Position numbers and translations under genes: made by a program. From Ignavibacteriaceae bacterium (GTDB lineage: Bacteria; Bacteroidota; Ignavibacteria; Ignavibacteriales; Ignavibacteriaceae): a DNA stretch of 64,000 nt. The DNA lies in the NCBI GenBank assembly GCA_013360295.1, contig JABWCL010000012.1:1-64000 (forward strand). The letters are read 5' to 3'. Below are positions 17,446-26,730 of the stretch, in pieces. The stretch's first letter is position 1; every line of letters begins with the position of its first letter. Below the pieces are notes generated by a model, which saw nothing but the letters and a program-made list of their open reading frames with translations, made no database searches and had not been told where the DNA came from.

Positions 17446-19041
17446 TCAGAATAAACCAAAAACACCGTGCGGGGTAATACCAAGGAACCTGAACCAGGTT
17501 TCACCGGCAACAATATTTAGCACCCACGCCGCGAACATTATTGTAAAACCAAATTTAAAAGTGTCGGACATCGTATAGTGCCCTGTCTCATAAAGCAGCG
17601 CCGCCGGTTTGCTGTTGAACGGAAGCACATAAACGTGTTCTATCATAAAAGCCACCGGAAGCGCCAGGCTGACAACTTCAAAGCCAAACCTGTTGGCAAC
17701 TCCTATGGCGATCGGGATAAATATCATTGCACGCATTGTCTTTGACTGGAAGAGAAGCGCGCTGAAAACCATCACCGCCGTCAGGAACAGGTAGAGCACC
17801 CAGAAATGGGCTTCATTACCGATCCCCAAAGCGTCGAAGAAAGATTTAATTGCGAGGAGCGGAAGGTCTGTGGCGTCGAGGCCAGCGCCTAATGCATATG
17901 CGCCCGCGGAGAAAAGCATCAGGTGCCAGGGAATATCAACATCATTCCACTTTACAATTCCGATACGGGGTAGAAGCGCAACGATCGCTCCGAGGAACGC
18001 GACTGCCGTCGGGCTGATGCCGTGAAGTTTATCGGTAGTCCACAGTGTAAGTATCAGGATAAATATGACCGCGGCTCTGACTTCAAGCCCCGTGAGCTTA
18101 CCCATCTTATGATATTCTTCTTTCAGCCGTTCCATTCCTCCTTCGATCTGCGGAAGCCTCTCTTCCGGCTTGAGCGGGAAGAAAACCTTGAGCGCGAGGA
18201 TATAACCGAGAAGCATTAATCCAAGCATAATTGGGAACATCGCCATCAACCAGTCAGAGAAGTAAATTTTTCCGCCAATCGCGCCTCCGATGAGTGCCGC
18301 GGCAAGAAGATTGGCGCCTGAACCGGTTACGAATCCGCTCGCGCCGATATTAATGTGCAGCAGGTTCTGGAGCACAATGCTTCTTCCGAAATTGTTTTTA
18401 TTATCTCCTCCTGTCGCCCCGTAAATCGCCGAGATAACCATAAAGATCGGGAGCAGAATAGCGGCTTTGGCGGTGGTGGCTGATATAAAAACCGAGAGGA
18501 CAATGTTTATGACCAGAAAACTCAGAAAGATCGTTGAGGCATTTTTACCGAACTTTACTATGAGCCACAGCGCGAACCTTTTGGCAAGCCCCGTAGCGAC
18601 AAGCATGCTTGCCAGTACAAACGACATAATATTGAGCCACATTACCGTATGTCCGAGCTGAGCGTACGCGGTCTTTTCAGAGAGCACTCCCGTTAATACA
18701 AGGCTTATTATAAGCATCAGGGATGTGAGGTAGTTCGGAATTGCCTGGGTCATCCACAGTATGATCGAGGCAGTGAAAATTCCTAACATTATATGGTTGT
18801 TACGGCTGAATGCTTCCGCGCCTATTTTTTCAAATGCCGTTTTAGCCGCATCCGATACCAGGGCAGTGGGGTCAATGTGTGATAAAAACGGGAATTGAAA
18901 AACATAACTAAAAAGAATAAATACAGCGGCTGCCAGAAAAGGCCCGGCAACCGCAAGCATTTTTTCAATTTTAGATTTATCCCGTTTTGGTAATTTCTCG
19001 ATACGGTAGTTATGCATATCGAGGGGATCAAAGTGTGTCAT
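17446..19041 (-). CDS. SLC13/DASS family anion permease
   Basis: A 531-residue polytopic permease with about 12 hydrophobic segments. It has duplicated DASS-fold features, including TMWL-type regions (VMWLNIMSFVLASMLVATGLA) and the C-terminal PFNSKPAALLYETGHYTMSD close to the family SNxP signature. SLC13 members import sulfate, dicarboxylates or phosphate with sodium. The location between CYTH and DUF47/Pit genes favours phosphate, or an organic phosphate counter-ion, but this is inference. The first 35 residues are charged and probably cytoplasmic. Confidence 0.85.
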   Translation of the reverse strand: MTHFDPLDMHNYRIEKLPKRDKSKIEKMLAVAGPFLAAAVFILFSYVFQFPFLSHIDPTALVSDAAKTAFEKIGAEAFSRNNHIMLGIFTASIILWMTQAIPNYLTSLMLIISLVLTGVLSEKTAYAQLGHTVMWLNIMSFVLASMLVATGLAKRFALWLIVKFGKNASTIFLSFLVINIVLSVFISATTAKAAILLPIFMVISAIYGATGGDNKNNFGRSIVLQNLLHINIGASGFVTGSGANLLAAALIGGAIGGKIYFSDWLMAMFPIMLGLMLLGYILALKVFFPLKPEERLPQIEGGMERLKEEYHKMGKLTGLEVRAAVIFILILTLWTTDKLHGISPTAVAFLGAIVALLPRIGIVKWNDVDIPWHLMLFSAGAYALGAGLDATDLPLLAIKSFFDALGIGNEAHFWVLYLFLTAVMVFSALLFQSKTMRAMIFIPIAIGVANRFGFEVVSLALPVAFMIEHVYVLPFNSKPAALLYETGHYTMSDTFKFGFTIMFAAWVLNIVAGETWFRFLGITPHGVFGLF

Positions 19042-19074
19042 ATCAGCTATCTAAATTGATTAACAATATTATTG

Positions 19075-19548
19075 TTATTTGCCCCATTTTTTGAAGGGGT
19101 TCTTCATGAGCATTGCGTTATAATATTTAACGTCTCCGGTAACTTCCTCACCTAGCCATTCCGGTTTGTTAAACGTGTCGCTTTCGGAACTTAATTCGAT
19201 CTCAGCCAGCGTAAGGCCTTCATTTTCTCCGTAGAATTCATCCACTTCAAAAGTATGGTCGCCGCTTTTCACCAGGTACCTGGTCTTATCAATTACGCCC
19301 GGTTCACATATCTTAAGCAGGTCTTCCACTTCGTTTGAGGGGATTTCTTTTTCCCATTCATACCTTGTCGCGCCGGATTCATTTCCGATACCTTTGACTG
19401 TGATATACCCTTTGTCACCTTTTATACGAACCCTGACAGTTCTTTCGGGCACGGAGGAAAGGTATCCCTGTACAATGCGGGTTGATTTGCTCGCGAGGTT
19501 TTTGTACTCGCCCTTTACTAAAAATTTGCGTTCTATTTCATTTGCCAT
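19075..19548 (-). CDS. CYTH-domain triphosphate tunnel metalloenzyme (inorganic triphosphatase-like)
   Basis: A 157-residue single CYTH domain. The signature EIERKFLV is at residues 4-11, followed by the alternating basic strand VRVRIKGDKGYITVKG and acidic strands RYEWEKEI, HTFEVDEFYG and LTLAEIEL that bind metal in the tunnel. Stand-alone CYTH proteins of this size hydrolyse inorganic tripolyphosphate or ThTP. In this phosphate cluster a role in polyphosphate or triphosphate breakdown is likely. It lies 9 bp after the larger CYTH-like protein and 33 bp before the permease. Confidence 0.88.
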   Translation of the reverse strand: MANEIERKFLVKGEYKNLASKSTRIVQGYLSSVPERTVRVRIKGDKGYITVKGIGNESGATRYEWEKEIPSNEVEDLLKICEPGVIDKTRYLVKSGDHTFEVDEFYGENEGLTLAEIELSSESDTFNKPEWLGEEVTGDVKYYNAMLMKNPFKKWGK

Positions 19549-19557
19549 TGTAAAACC

Positions 19558-20160
19558 TCACTTCATCCCGACCATATTTTTCAGTCCGCGGAGATAGTTT
19601 ACGTTCGGGAATAAATCGAGTTCGAGTTCCCTAACTGTTTTAATAACCATCGCGGGGTCTTCCATTTCAACTGCCGCTGTCCTGATAACTTTACCGTCAA
19701 CCGTAACTTCGGCAATTTCAACTATGCAGTTATTGATGGTGAAACCTGTACGTTTTTTATGCACGTTCACGGCTTTTAAAAGTTTGGACGGTTTGATCAC
19801 TTCATCAAGATATTGCTCGAAAGTGTATTCGGCGCGCTCAAATTTCGGGAGGGATACTTTGAAACATTTGAAAACCTTTTCAATTTCTGAAACAGGAAGC
19901 GGAAAAGTTCCTTTCATTATCGGCAGCCACAATTCGAGACGGTCCTCATTTACCTGCTGAAGTGTCTTAATATCCATAAGGTCATCCCTTACCTTGGTAT
20001 TATCCATGCTTACCTCAGATAGGATATAAACTTCAGAACTCTCCCTTGTCTTTCCTTCAGGGTGTTTTCTGATGTTTTCCTCAGCTTTTCCGAGGTCGTT
20101 AGTAAACGTACGCCATTCCCAGCGTGGTATTATCCCGGAGGGATTTGCATTCTCTGCCAT
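19558..20160 (-). CDS. divergent CYTH-like protein
   Basis: A 200-residue soluble protein. The pattern RWEWRTFTNDLG, SSEVYILS, TKVRDDLMDIKTL (basic strand), VEIAEVTVDGKVIRTAAVEME (acidic strands) and NVNYLRGLKNMVG fits a CYTH fold with an inserted central helix (about 90-130). It lacks the classic ExExK start, which is replaced by EWRTF. Known relatives are poorly characterised and found near polyphosphate genes. First gene of the minus-strand phosphate operon, with the sigma-54-like promoter about 50 bp upstream. Fold call fairly sure, activity unknown. Confidence 0.65.
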   Translation of the reverse strand: MAENANPSGIIPRWEWRTFTNDLGKAEENIRKHPEGKTRESSEVYILSEVSMDNTKVRDDLMDIKTLQQVNEDRLELWLPIMKGTFPLPVSEIEKVFKCFKVSLPKFERAEYTFEQYLDEVIKPSKLLKAVNVHKKRTGFTINNCIVEIAEVTVDGKVIRTAAVEMEDPAMVIKTVRELELDLFPNVNYLRGLKNMVGMK

Positions 20161-20208
20161 AATGATCTTCCTTTTTGTTAATTAAAAAATTAGTTATTGC
20201 TTTACTCA

Positions 20209-20225
20209 TTCAATAATCGTACCAA
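20209..20225 (-). promoter_or_regulatory. candidate sigma-54 (-24/-12) promoter for the phosphate operon
   Basis: On the minus strand this reads TTGGTACGATTATTGAA, against the consensus TTGGCACG-N4-TTGCA. It keeps the GG and the G ten bases later, with one mismatch in each element. It ends about 49 bp before the ATG at 20160. A dyad suited to an enhancer site lies about 80 bp upstream. Supported by the sigma-54 activator encoded divergently. Confidence 0.45.
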
Positions 20226-20304
20226 TTTATCTTCCGGAATTCTCCCCCGGAAACGGCGAAAATCATTGGATAATTCAATTTTTCTGTGTAATCTTCATAT
20301 GTAG

Positions 20305-20324
20305 AGTGACGAATTTTCGTCACT
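20305..20324. promoter_or_regulatory. perfect inverted repeat, candidate activator-binding site (UAS)
   Basis: AGTGACGAA and TTCGTCACT are perfect 9-bp arms around TT. An extra half-site (TGACGA) abuts on the right at 20325-20330. It lies almost exactly midway between the two divergent -24/-12-like sequences (80 and 77 bp away), the usual position for an NtrC-type enhancer. Confidence 0.6.
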
Positions 20325-20382
20325 TGACGATTTTTCAGCAGGCTTTTTCCCATTATCAGGAATTAGTGTCGAAAAATCATTG

Positions 20383-20397
20383 ATTGGCGGCGCCAAT
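20383..20397. promoter_or_regulatory. palindrome ATTGGCG-G-CGCCAAT
   Basis: Perfect 7-bp arms around a single G, four bases upstream of the plus-strand -24/-12-like sequence. Probably an operator or second regulator site; the binding protein is unknown. Confidence 0.4.
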
Positions 20398-20400
20398 TTT

Positions 20401-20417
20401 TTGGTATGATTTTTTCA
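20401..20417 (+). promoter_or_regulatory. weak candidate sigma-54 promoter for the sensor operon
   Basis: TTGGTATGATTTTTTCA resembles TTGGCACG-N4-TTGCA but has two mismatches in -24 and loses the G of the -12 GC. It is considered only because of its symmetric distance from the 20305-20324 dyad and its position about 35 bp before the start at 20452. Confidence 0.25.
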
Positions 20418-20451
20418 TATAGTAATTGTTAATGGAATGTATCTGTTTTTT

Positions 20452-21366
20452 ATGAGTAAAAAGAAATTAGTACCGACACTAAGTATAATTTTTGTAGCCG
20501 CCGCGATCTTTACTGTTGTCTTTTACGACTACTCCCTGAATATCAGCGGAAACTATAAAATCCCCGGAACTGAAGAGGATAAAGCCAGAGACGCCTCCGG
20601 AAAGCAGCTGGTATACATAGGTGTTATTTCGCGATATCCCCCCAATATTATCTACAGGGGCTACCAACCCATCCTCGATTATCTGACAAGTAAAACGGGT
20701 TACAGGTTCGAGCTGAAACTGAGCAGTGATTATAACGAAGCAGTAAAAATGCTGATCGACGGACAAACAGCCGCTGCATTCCTTGGGTCTTATGTATATG
20801 TTAAGGCACACGCGCAGTATGGGGTGATCCCGATTCTCAAACCATTGAATGAAAGTTTCGAGCCTTATTCGAGATCAGTGCTGATCACAAAGGCCTCTTC
20901 TAAACTATATAATGTTAAAGACCTGAAGGGGAAAAAGCTCGCCCTCCCTTCGAAGGAATCATTCTCCGGAAACTGGCTGATCAAATATGAATTTTCTAAA
21001 TACAATGTAAGAGAATCAGACCTTGCTGCTGTTGAGCACTTTCCGCATCATCAGAGTGTAATACACCAGGTTGAGATGGGGTACTTTGACGCTGGAGTGA
21101 CCAGGGAATTCCTCATAAAAACTATGAAGAACCGCGACTCACTTAGGATCATCCTCTACTCTGACCGGATCTCCACGTCACCGATCGTCGTAGCCCCGCA
21201 ACACGATAAAAAAATTGTTGAGGCCATCAAATCCACACTGCTGGAGGTAAACCGTAATACTCCGAATCGGGCGGAGATAACAAAGAACTGGGATAACGAA
21301 TTTATTTACGGTTTCGAAACAGCCGGCGATTCCGATTATGATTTCATAAGGGTTATAAGCAAGTAG
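20452..21366 (+). CDS. PhnD-like phosphate/phosphonate-binding periplasmic protein
   Basis: A 304-residue type II periplasmic-binding fold with an N-terminal membrane anchor (PTLSIIFVAAAIFTVVFYDY). PhnD-family landmarks are GVISRYPPNIIYRGYQPILD, AVKMLIDGQTAAAFLGSYVY, LKGKKLALPSKESFSGNWL, VEMGYFDAGVTREF and SPIVVAP near the end. No ABC permease or ATPase is nearby. The kinase gene begins 7 bp later, so this is more likely the sensory ligand-binding partner of the kinase than a transporter part. I prefer the start at 20452 (MSKKK) over the ATG at 20437, which only adds five residues. Confidence 0.85.
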   Translation: MSKKKLVPTLSIIFVAAAIFTVVFYDYSLNISGNYKIPGTEEDKARDASGKQLVYIGVISRYPPNIIYRGYQPILDYLTSKTGYRFELKLSSDYNEAVKMLIDGQTAAAFLGSYVYVKAHAQYGVIPILKPLNESFEPYSRSVLITKASSKLYNVKDLKGKKLALPSKESFSGNWLIKYEFSKYNVRESDLAAVEHFPHHQSVIHQVEMGYFDAGVTREFLIKTMKNRDSLRIILYSDRISTSPIVVAPQHDKKIVEAIKSTLLEVNRNTPNRAEITKNWDNEFIYGFETAGDSDYDFIRVISK

Positions 21367-21373
21367 AGTTTTT

Positions 21374-22825
21374 ATGTTCCGATTGAAATCCAGTCTTAAA
21401 ACCAGGATACTATTTACCACGGGCCTTGTTATCGTGGCGCTGATGCTTATAATTTCAGTTATTATACTAATTAAGTGGCGCGCGATAATCATCCAGAAAC
21501 AGACAGAAAATGCTTTCTCCGTTGCAAAAACCTTCAGCGTAACGGTTGTGGACGCGCTCATATTTGAAGAGAAGAGCGTCTACCAGAAAGAAAACATTCT
21601 GGATTCATATATCGATAATTTTATCCGTTTCCTCGGGAACGTGAAATACGTTACGGTATCCGATCAGAACGGTACTGAAATCACTTCCCGCTTTATTAAT
21701 GGTTATAATTCCGCCGACGCGCTGACGTCCTCAGCCGCAGGCAATGCCCCGAATACCGTTTATATAACAGAACACAAGTATTACGGATGGATACTGCAGT
21801 GTAACCTTCCAATTGAACTTTCCGGGAAAAAATGGGGGAACGTAAGCATCGCTTTCGATGCGCAGACGATCCGTGATGAAATAAGCAGCCTTTTCTTTTT
21901 GCTGCTCGGCGCTACAATTGTTCTTACATCTTTTATCCTCTCTATATTATACCTGCTTATCAACCGTCTTACGTATTCGCTGGGACAATTGGTAAGCGAG
22001 ATTGATAAAATTGACCTGATGACAGATACAAGCATCGCACTGCCGGAACAGAATGATGAGATAGGCTTTCTATATCATCACTTCGGACTGCTGAAAAAAC
22101 GTCTTGATATCTCAAAGGCAGAACTCGAAAACGCGCAAAAGCAGATATACCAGGCTGAGAAACTTGCCTCCATCGGAAGGCTTGCTTCCGGAGTGGCTCA
22201 CCAGGTTAATAATCCTCTTAACGGGATAAAGTCCTGCCTTTACGCCATAAAAAAAGATCCTTCAAACGCGGCGCAGGCTAAGGAATATATTGAACTGATA
22301 AACGAGGGAATAGAGAATATTGAAACCGTCGTGAAAAAACTTCTGGGATTCGCCCGGCAGCAGCCCCAGTCGAATGCCGTAATAGACATAAACGAATCAA
22401 TAGAAAAAGTTGTTAACCTTTTTGATTACAGGTTAAAGGATAACCGTATCTCTCTCTCGCTCGATCTCGCGGATGACCTCTCCCCTGTAAAAATTGAGTA
22501 CCACCTCTTCCAAGAAGTGATAATGAACTTCCTGCTGAACAGCTTTGACGCGATTGAGAAAGAGGGGAACATCAAGATCAGAACCGCCAACACTGAAAAT
22601 GATAAAGTATTAATTGAGATAACCGATAACGGCAGCGGGATTGATCCGGAAATACAGAAAAAGGTATTTGACCCCTTTTTCACTACAAAAGATATCGGGA
22701 TCGGCACCGGGTTAGGACTTTCGGTCTGTCTGGGAATTATTGAATCACATAACGGAAAAATTGAACTGGAAAGCAAGATCGGCACCGGAACAAAATTCAC
22801 GGTATATCTTCCTGTTGACAAATGA
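21374..22825 (+). CDS. membrane sensor histidine kinase, NtrB/AtoS-like
   Basis: A 483-residue kinase. Membrane helices at about 13-34 and 173-197 enclose a periplasmic sensor of about 135 residues. A HAMP-like linker and coiled coil lead to the HisKA domain with His276 in SGVAHQVNNPL. The HATPase domain follows (N box NFLLNSFDAI, G1 DNGSGID, G2 GTGLGLSV). The HQVNNPLNG phospho-site motif is typical of kinases paired with sigma-54 regulators. It overlaps the regulator gene by ATGA, so they are translated together. Likely senses ligand via the PhnD-like protein. Confidence 0.92.
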   Translation: MFRLKSSLKTRILFTTGLVIVALMLIISVIILIKWRAIIIQKQTENAFSVAKTFSVTVVDALIFEEKSVYQKENILDSYIDNFIRFLGNVKYVTVSDQNGTEITSRFINGYNSADALTSSAAGNAPNTVYITEHKYYGWILQCNLPIELSGKKWGNVSIAFDAQTIRDEISSLFFLLLGATIVLTSFILSILYLLINRLTYSLGQLVSEIDKIDLMTDTSIALPEQNDEIGFLYHHFGLLKKRLDISKAELENAQKQIYQAEKLASIGRLASGVAHQVNNPLNGIKSCLYAIKKDPSNAAQAKEYIELINEGIENIETVVKKLLGFARQQPQSNAVIDINESIEKVVNLFDYRLKDNRISLSLDLADDLSPVKIEYHLFQEVIMNFLLNSFDAIEKEGNIKIRTANTENDKVLIEITDNGSGIDPEIQKKVFDPFFTTKDIGIGTGLGLSVCLGIIESHNGKIELESKIGTGTKFTVYLPVDK

Positions 22826-24171
22826 AAATGAAGTTACTAATAATTGAAGATGAAAAAATAACCCGTATTTCCCTCTCTAATACTCTTGCGGCGGAAGGGT
22901 TCGAAGTCTTTTCAGCCGGGGATGGCGAAGAGGGGCTCGCGATTTTCAGCCGTGAGATGCCTGACATTGTTATCACCGACCTCAGGCTTCCGAAGATCAG
23001 CGGTATGGAAATTCTCGAAAGAGTTATAACATTAAAAGCTGACTGCAGGGTTATTCTTATCACTGCTTATGCTACTGTGGAAACGGCGGTGCGGGCATTA
23101 AAAACAGGCGCTTATGATTATCTGACAAAACCTTTTTCACCGGAGGAACTGCTCTCAATTCTTCGAAAGATAAAGCAGTTTAATATTGTTCTTGAGGAAA
23201 ATAAAGAGTTAAAGAAACGGATCAATCTGCTTGAGAATAGAACCATAATCGGGAACTCTCCGGCAATGAAAAAACTAAGTGAACTGATAAGCCAGATAGC
23301 TCAGAATGATTCAACAGTCCTTATTGAAGGAGAGAGCGGAACAGGTAAAGAACTGGTCGCGAGAGCGCTTCATCAGCACGGGCCAAGGAGGAACGAACCT
23401 TTTATTGTGGTCAGCTGTTCAAGCATCCCCGATACTCTTCTCGAAAGCGAACTGTTCGGCCACGAAAAGGGAGCGTTCACGGGTGCGGTAAACCGTCATA
23501 CAGGTTATTTTGAGCGGGCAAATAAAGGCACACTATTTATTGATGATATTGATGATATCCCTCTTCTGATGCAGGTAAAACTGCTTAGGGTGATACAGGA
23601 AAGGGAGTTGACGCGTGTAGGCGGCAGCGATAATGTAAAAATTGATGTGAGGATCATTGCAGCCACAAAAGTGAACCTGAAGAAAAAAGTTGAGCTGCGT
23701 GAATTCCGCGACGACCTTTACTACAGGCTTAATATCATTCCTGTCCGGATACCACCCCTCCGCGAACGTAAAGACGACCTTCCGATTCTTATTAAACACT
23801 TCTTTGGTAAATACGGAAGCGAGAAGAAGTTTGAACTGCTTAATGAAGAGATACTTAAGCGCATGATCGAATATAACTGGCCGGGAAATGTGCGTGAACT
23901 TGAAAATATTGTTCAGAGGATCATAGCCTTATCATTTCTCGGCACCCCCGACTTTACACTAATTGAATTCCCCGGACAATCCGTCAGGTATTCTCCTGCG
24001 CCGGATTCAGAGGTGAATTACCCGCCGTTCGAAGAATATATCCTTCAAAAGGAAAAGGAGATCATCGATTGGGCGCTGAAAAAAAGTGAAGATAACATCA
24101 GCCGGGCTGCTAAACTGCTTGGAATTCCGAGGACGACGTTAACGAGTAAACTTAATAAATTTCTGTGTTAA
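22822..24171 (+). CDS. sigma-54-dependent response regulator, NtrC family
   Basis: A 449-residue regulator with three domains. The receiver (about 3-120) has Asp53 in VITDLRLP and Lys in YLTKPF. The AAA+ domain (about 140-380) has Walker A GESGTGKE, the sigma-54-contacting GAFTGA loop and [10 protein letters not shown]. The Fis-type HTH at the C-terminus reads [19 protein letters not shown]. All elements needed for sigma-54 activation are present. Candidate targets are the divergent phosphate operon and its own operon through the dyad at 20305-20324. Confidence 0.94.
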   Translation: MKMKLLIIEDEKITRISLSNTLAAEGFEVFSAGDGEEGLAIFSREMPDIVITDLRLPKISGMEILERVITLKADCRVILITAYATVETAVRALKTGAYDYLTKPFSPEELLSILRKIKQFNIVLEENKELKKRINLLENRTIIGNSPAMKKLSELISQIAQNDSTVLIEGESGTGKELVARALHQHGPRRNEPFIVVSCSSIPDTLLESELFGHEKGAFTGAVNRHTGYFERANKGTLFIDDIDDIPLLMQVKLLRVIQERELTRVGGSDNVKIDVRIIAATKVNLKKKVELREFRDDLYYRLNIIPVRIPPLRERKDDLPILIKHFFGKYGSEKKFELLNEEILKRMIEYNWPGNVRELENIVQRIIALSFLGTPDFTLIEFPGQSVRYSPAPDSEVNYPPFEEYILQKEKEIIDWALKKSEDNISRAAKLLGIPRTTLTSKLNKFLC

Positions 24172-24992
24172 GCAGTTAGGGAAAACATTGCGTGTTATGT
24201 TGCAAAAAAATCCATTTTAAAACGTAAGATCGCTGAGTATCCCGACCTTTTCACATTCTCAACTTATTTCCGGAGTATCGAAGCGCCGTCACTACTAAAG
24301 ATGGTATACGCCCTGCCATATTAAAAGTTGTTGGTAAAAAATTTAAAAATACTCTCATTATTTCCTGCGCTTGCACCAAAGGAGACAGGCAATGCCTTGA
24401 CACATTTTGATCCGGACAATGGGAACGATATCAGAAGGCAGCGCAAGCGGATGATTGCGACACGGCGCTTTTAGGCACTTACTCAGCCTGCTTATATTCT
24501 ATTATTTGTAAGCTAAAATTACGCACGTGATAGAATAAATTATTAGCCTCCGTGTAAGTCTGCTGAGCAGTCCGCGCCGCTTCTTAATTCTCATTATTGA
24601 GGCGGGCTTCTACGCGCAATTTTTAATAATAGTTTTTAGTGATTTCCGCGTCAACTAAGCATCTCTGGGTGAAACCGGTGTTCATATATAGCGCTGATAC
24701 CGGGAAATGGCACCAGCAGTGTAGTTAAAATTATTCTTCCCATCAAAGAGCCCCATAATAATACCGGTTTATCCTGATTTTTGATGGAGGTGGGGGTGAG
24801 CGATGCATTAATACCGATGCATCGGGACAAAGATACGAAAGAGGTTAGAATCTGAGTTGCTTTCGCTAAGCTCCGGTATTGAAAAATAATTTTAAAAAAT
24901 CAAATTAGTTTTTGCTTTGAATCGCTAAATCTCTTAATTTTCCTGTGTATCAACTTATTAATTAACTTTACATAACCTTTATCGGAGCATAT
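24172..24992. other. 821-bp non-coding stretch
   Basis: No convincing open frame, tRNA or terminator. Minor symmetry only: the 12-bp palindrome CCGATGCATCGG at 24814-24825 with a second CGATGCAT at 24801-24808, and CTGCT/AGCAG near 24560. It could hold the long leader of the following secreted protein or a fully decayed gene; I could not recover homologous motifs in any frame. Confidence 0.5.
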
Positions 24993-26579
24993 ATGTTAAA
25001 AAGCTTACGGTTACTTTCTGTTTCTCTTTTCCTGATTCTTTTCTCCTCTTCTCTCTTCGCCCAATGGGTCGCGCAAACCAGCAACACTACCAACAGAGTT
25101 CTTAATATGAAAGCAGTTTCTGCCAATACAGTCTGGGCTGCTATCCGCGGCGGCGGTGAAATTTTAAAGACTACGGATGGTGGTACTACCTGGACAAAGT
25201 ACACAATCACAACCCCTGTGGGCCTTTATATGTATGGTGTTGAAGCTTTCGACGCCAACACTGCCTGGGTCACCGGCACAGTTCAGGGCTCAGCAGATGC
25301 TTATATCTTCAAGACAACTGACGGTGGTACGACCTGGACACAACAGTTCAACAGCCCGACAGGATTCGGCGACGGAGTAAGATTCTTTGACGCTAATAAT
25401 GGCATCTATTGGGGCGACCCTGAACCATACCCATCGAAGTACTGGGAACTCTATACAACCACAAACGGCGGAACGAACTGGACAAGAGTTCCAAAAGCTA
25501 ATATTCCTGATGCTGACAGTGTGAATGGTGAATATGGAGCAGCCGCCGGTATCTGTGTCGTAGGAAATAATGTATGGTTCACTGCCTACAGCGCAGTGGC
25601 TGGCACTCCTAACAGAATTTTCAAGTCAACAAATAGAGGTCTGAACTGGACTGTATCTCAATACACACCGGTGGGCGGGACTTCCAGCTCAAATTATGTG
25701 GCCTTTAAAAATGCTACACACGGAGTAGGAGTTAGCACAGACGGAACAACTGCCAGGACCACCGACGGCGGAACAACTTGGACAACAGCCTCAGTCTCCG
25801 GCGCTGTTATGCGTTATGTCGTAAATATTACGGGTACAGGCAGATACATTGCTATCGGTAACGCCGGCGCTTCCTGGATCACCTACGATGACGGTGCCAA
25901 CTGGTCAGTTCTCACCACCCCGCTCAACACAAATACGCTGTACGCTATCACCCAGTATGACGGAATGGTCTGGGCAGGCGGCAACACCGGCACCATTTTA
26001 AAATGGGGCGGATCTCCGCTTCCGGTTGAATTCACCGCTTTCACATCTTCAGTTACGGGTAACAGCGTAACTTTAAAGTGGACAACAGCCAGCGAAACCA
26101 ACAACCGTGGTTTTGAAGTTGAGAGAAAAGGCGAGGATGGTCAGTTTGTACTCCGCGGCTTTATTGAGGGCGCGGGAACTTCTGTTAACACCCAGAATTA
26201 CGCCTTCACGGATGCTGACGTAACCGCGGGTAAATATACCTACAGAATTAAACAGATGGACTTTGACGGACGTTATGCTTATTCAGATGAAATCGAAGTT
26301 GACGTTACGACCCCGGCTGAATTTGAACTTGCACAGAACTATCCGAATCCGTTCAATCCTTCAACCGCGATTAAATACTCAATCAAATTTGACGGACCGG
26401 TTTCCCTCAGAGTATATGACAACCTCGGCACCCAGGTTGCTGAGTTAGTTAATGAACATCAGAAGTCCGGTACTTACACCGTTAACTTCGATGCTTCCGG
26501 CTTATCCTCAGGCGTATATTTCTATTCGATTACCAGCCCCGGATTCAACGCCACGAAGAAGCTCACTATTCTAAAATAG
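24993..26579 (+). CDS. T9SS-secreted Ycf48/BNR-type beta-propeller protein
   Basis: A 528-residue secreted protein. The signal peptide (1-23) ends SSLFAQ. The propeller (about 24-330) carries repeated Asp-box/BNR motifs: ILKTTDGGTTWTKY, IFKTTDGGTTWTQQ, LYTTTNGGTNWTRV and ARTTDGGTTWTTA. A small beta domain (about 345-440, VEFTAFTSSVTGNSVTLKWT) and the T9SS tail follow (LAQNYPNPFNPSTAIKYS, ending KKLTILK). No sialidase active-site residues can be claimed. Function unknown. It shares its linker domain and tail with the next gene, suggesting cassette duplication. Confidence 0.85.
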   Translation: MLKSLRLLSVSLFLILFSSSLFAQWVAQTSNTTNRVLNMKAVSANTVWAAIRGGGEILKTTDGGTTWTKYTITTPVGLYMYGVEAFDANTAWVTGTVQGSADAYIFKTTDGGTTWTQQFNSPTGFGDGVRFFDANNGIYWGDPEPYPSKYWELYTTTNGGTNWTRVPKANIPDADSVNGEYGAAAGICVVGNNVWFTAYSAVAGTPNRIFKSTNRGLNWTVSQYTPVGGTSSSNYVAFKNATHGVGVSTDGTTARTTDGGTTWTTASVSGAVMRYVVNITGTGRYIAIGNAGASWITYDDGANWSVLTTPLNTNTLYAITQYDGMVWAGGNTGTILKWGGSPLPVEFTAFTSSVTGNSVTLKWTTASETNNRGFEVERKGEDGQFVLRGFIEGAGTSVNTQNYAFTDADVTAGKYTYRIKQMDFDGRYAYSDEIEVDVTTPAEFELAQNYPNPFNPSTAIKYSIKFDGPVSLRVYDNLGTQVAELVNEHQKSGTYTVNFDASGLSSGVYFYSITSPGFNATKKLTILK

Positions 26580-26601
26580 TCTGAAAATCAGCTTTTTTCT
26601 C

Positions 26602-26632
26602 AAAAACTCCGGTTAACAGCCGGAGTTTTTTT
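26602..26632 (+). terminator. rho-independent terminator (CTCCGG/CCGGAG type)
   Basis: AAAAACTCCGG and CCGGAGTTTTT pair around TTAACAG, followed by more T. It lies 22 bp after the stop at 26579. Same core as the hairpins at 28062 and 29443. Confidence 0.92.
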
Positions 26633-26730
26633 ATACCCCGACATAAAAATGTTACGAAAATTTAACTAAGTTTTTTTTGGATGATTGGTTATATTAAAAG
26701 GTATATTTCTCAAACTTAAAAAGGAGTACA

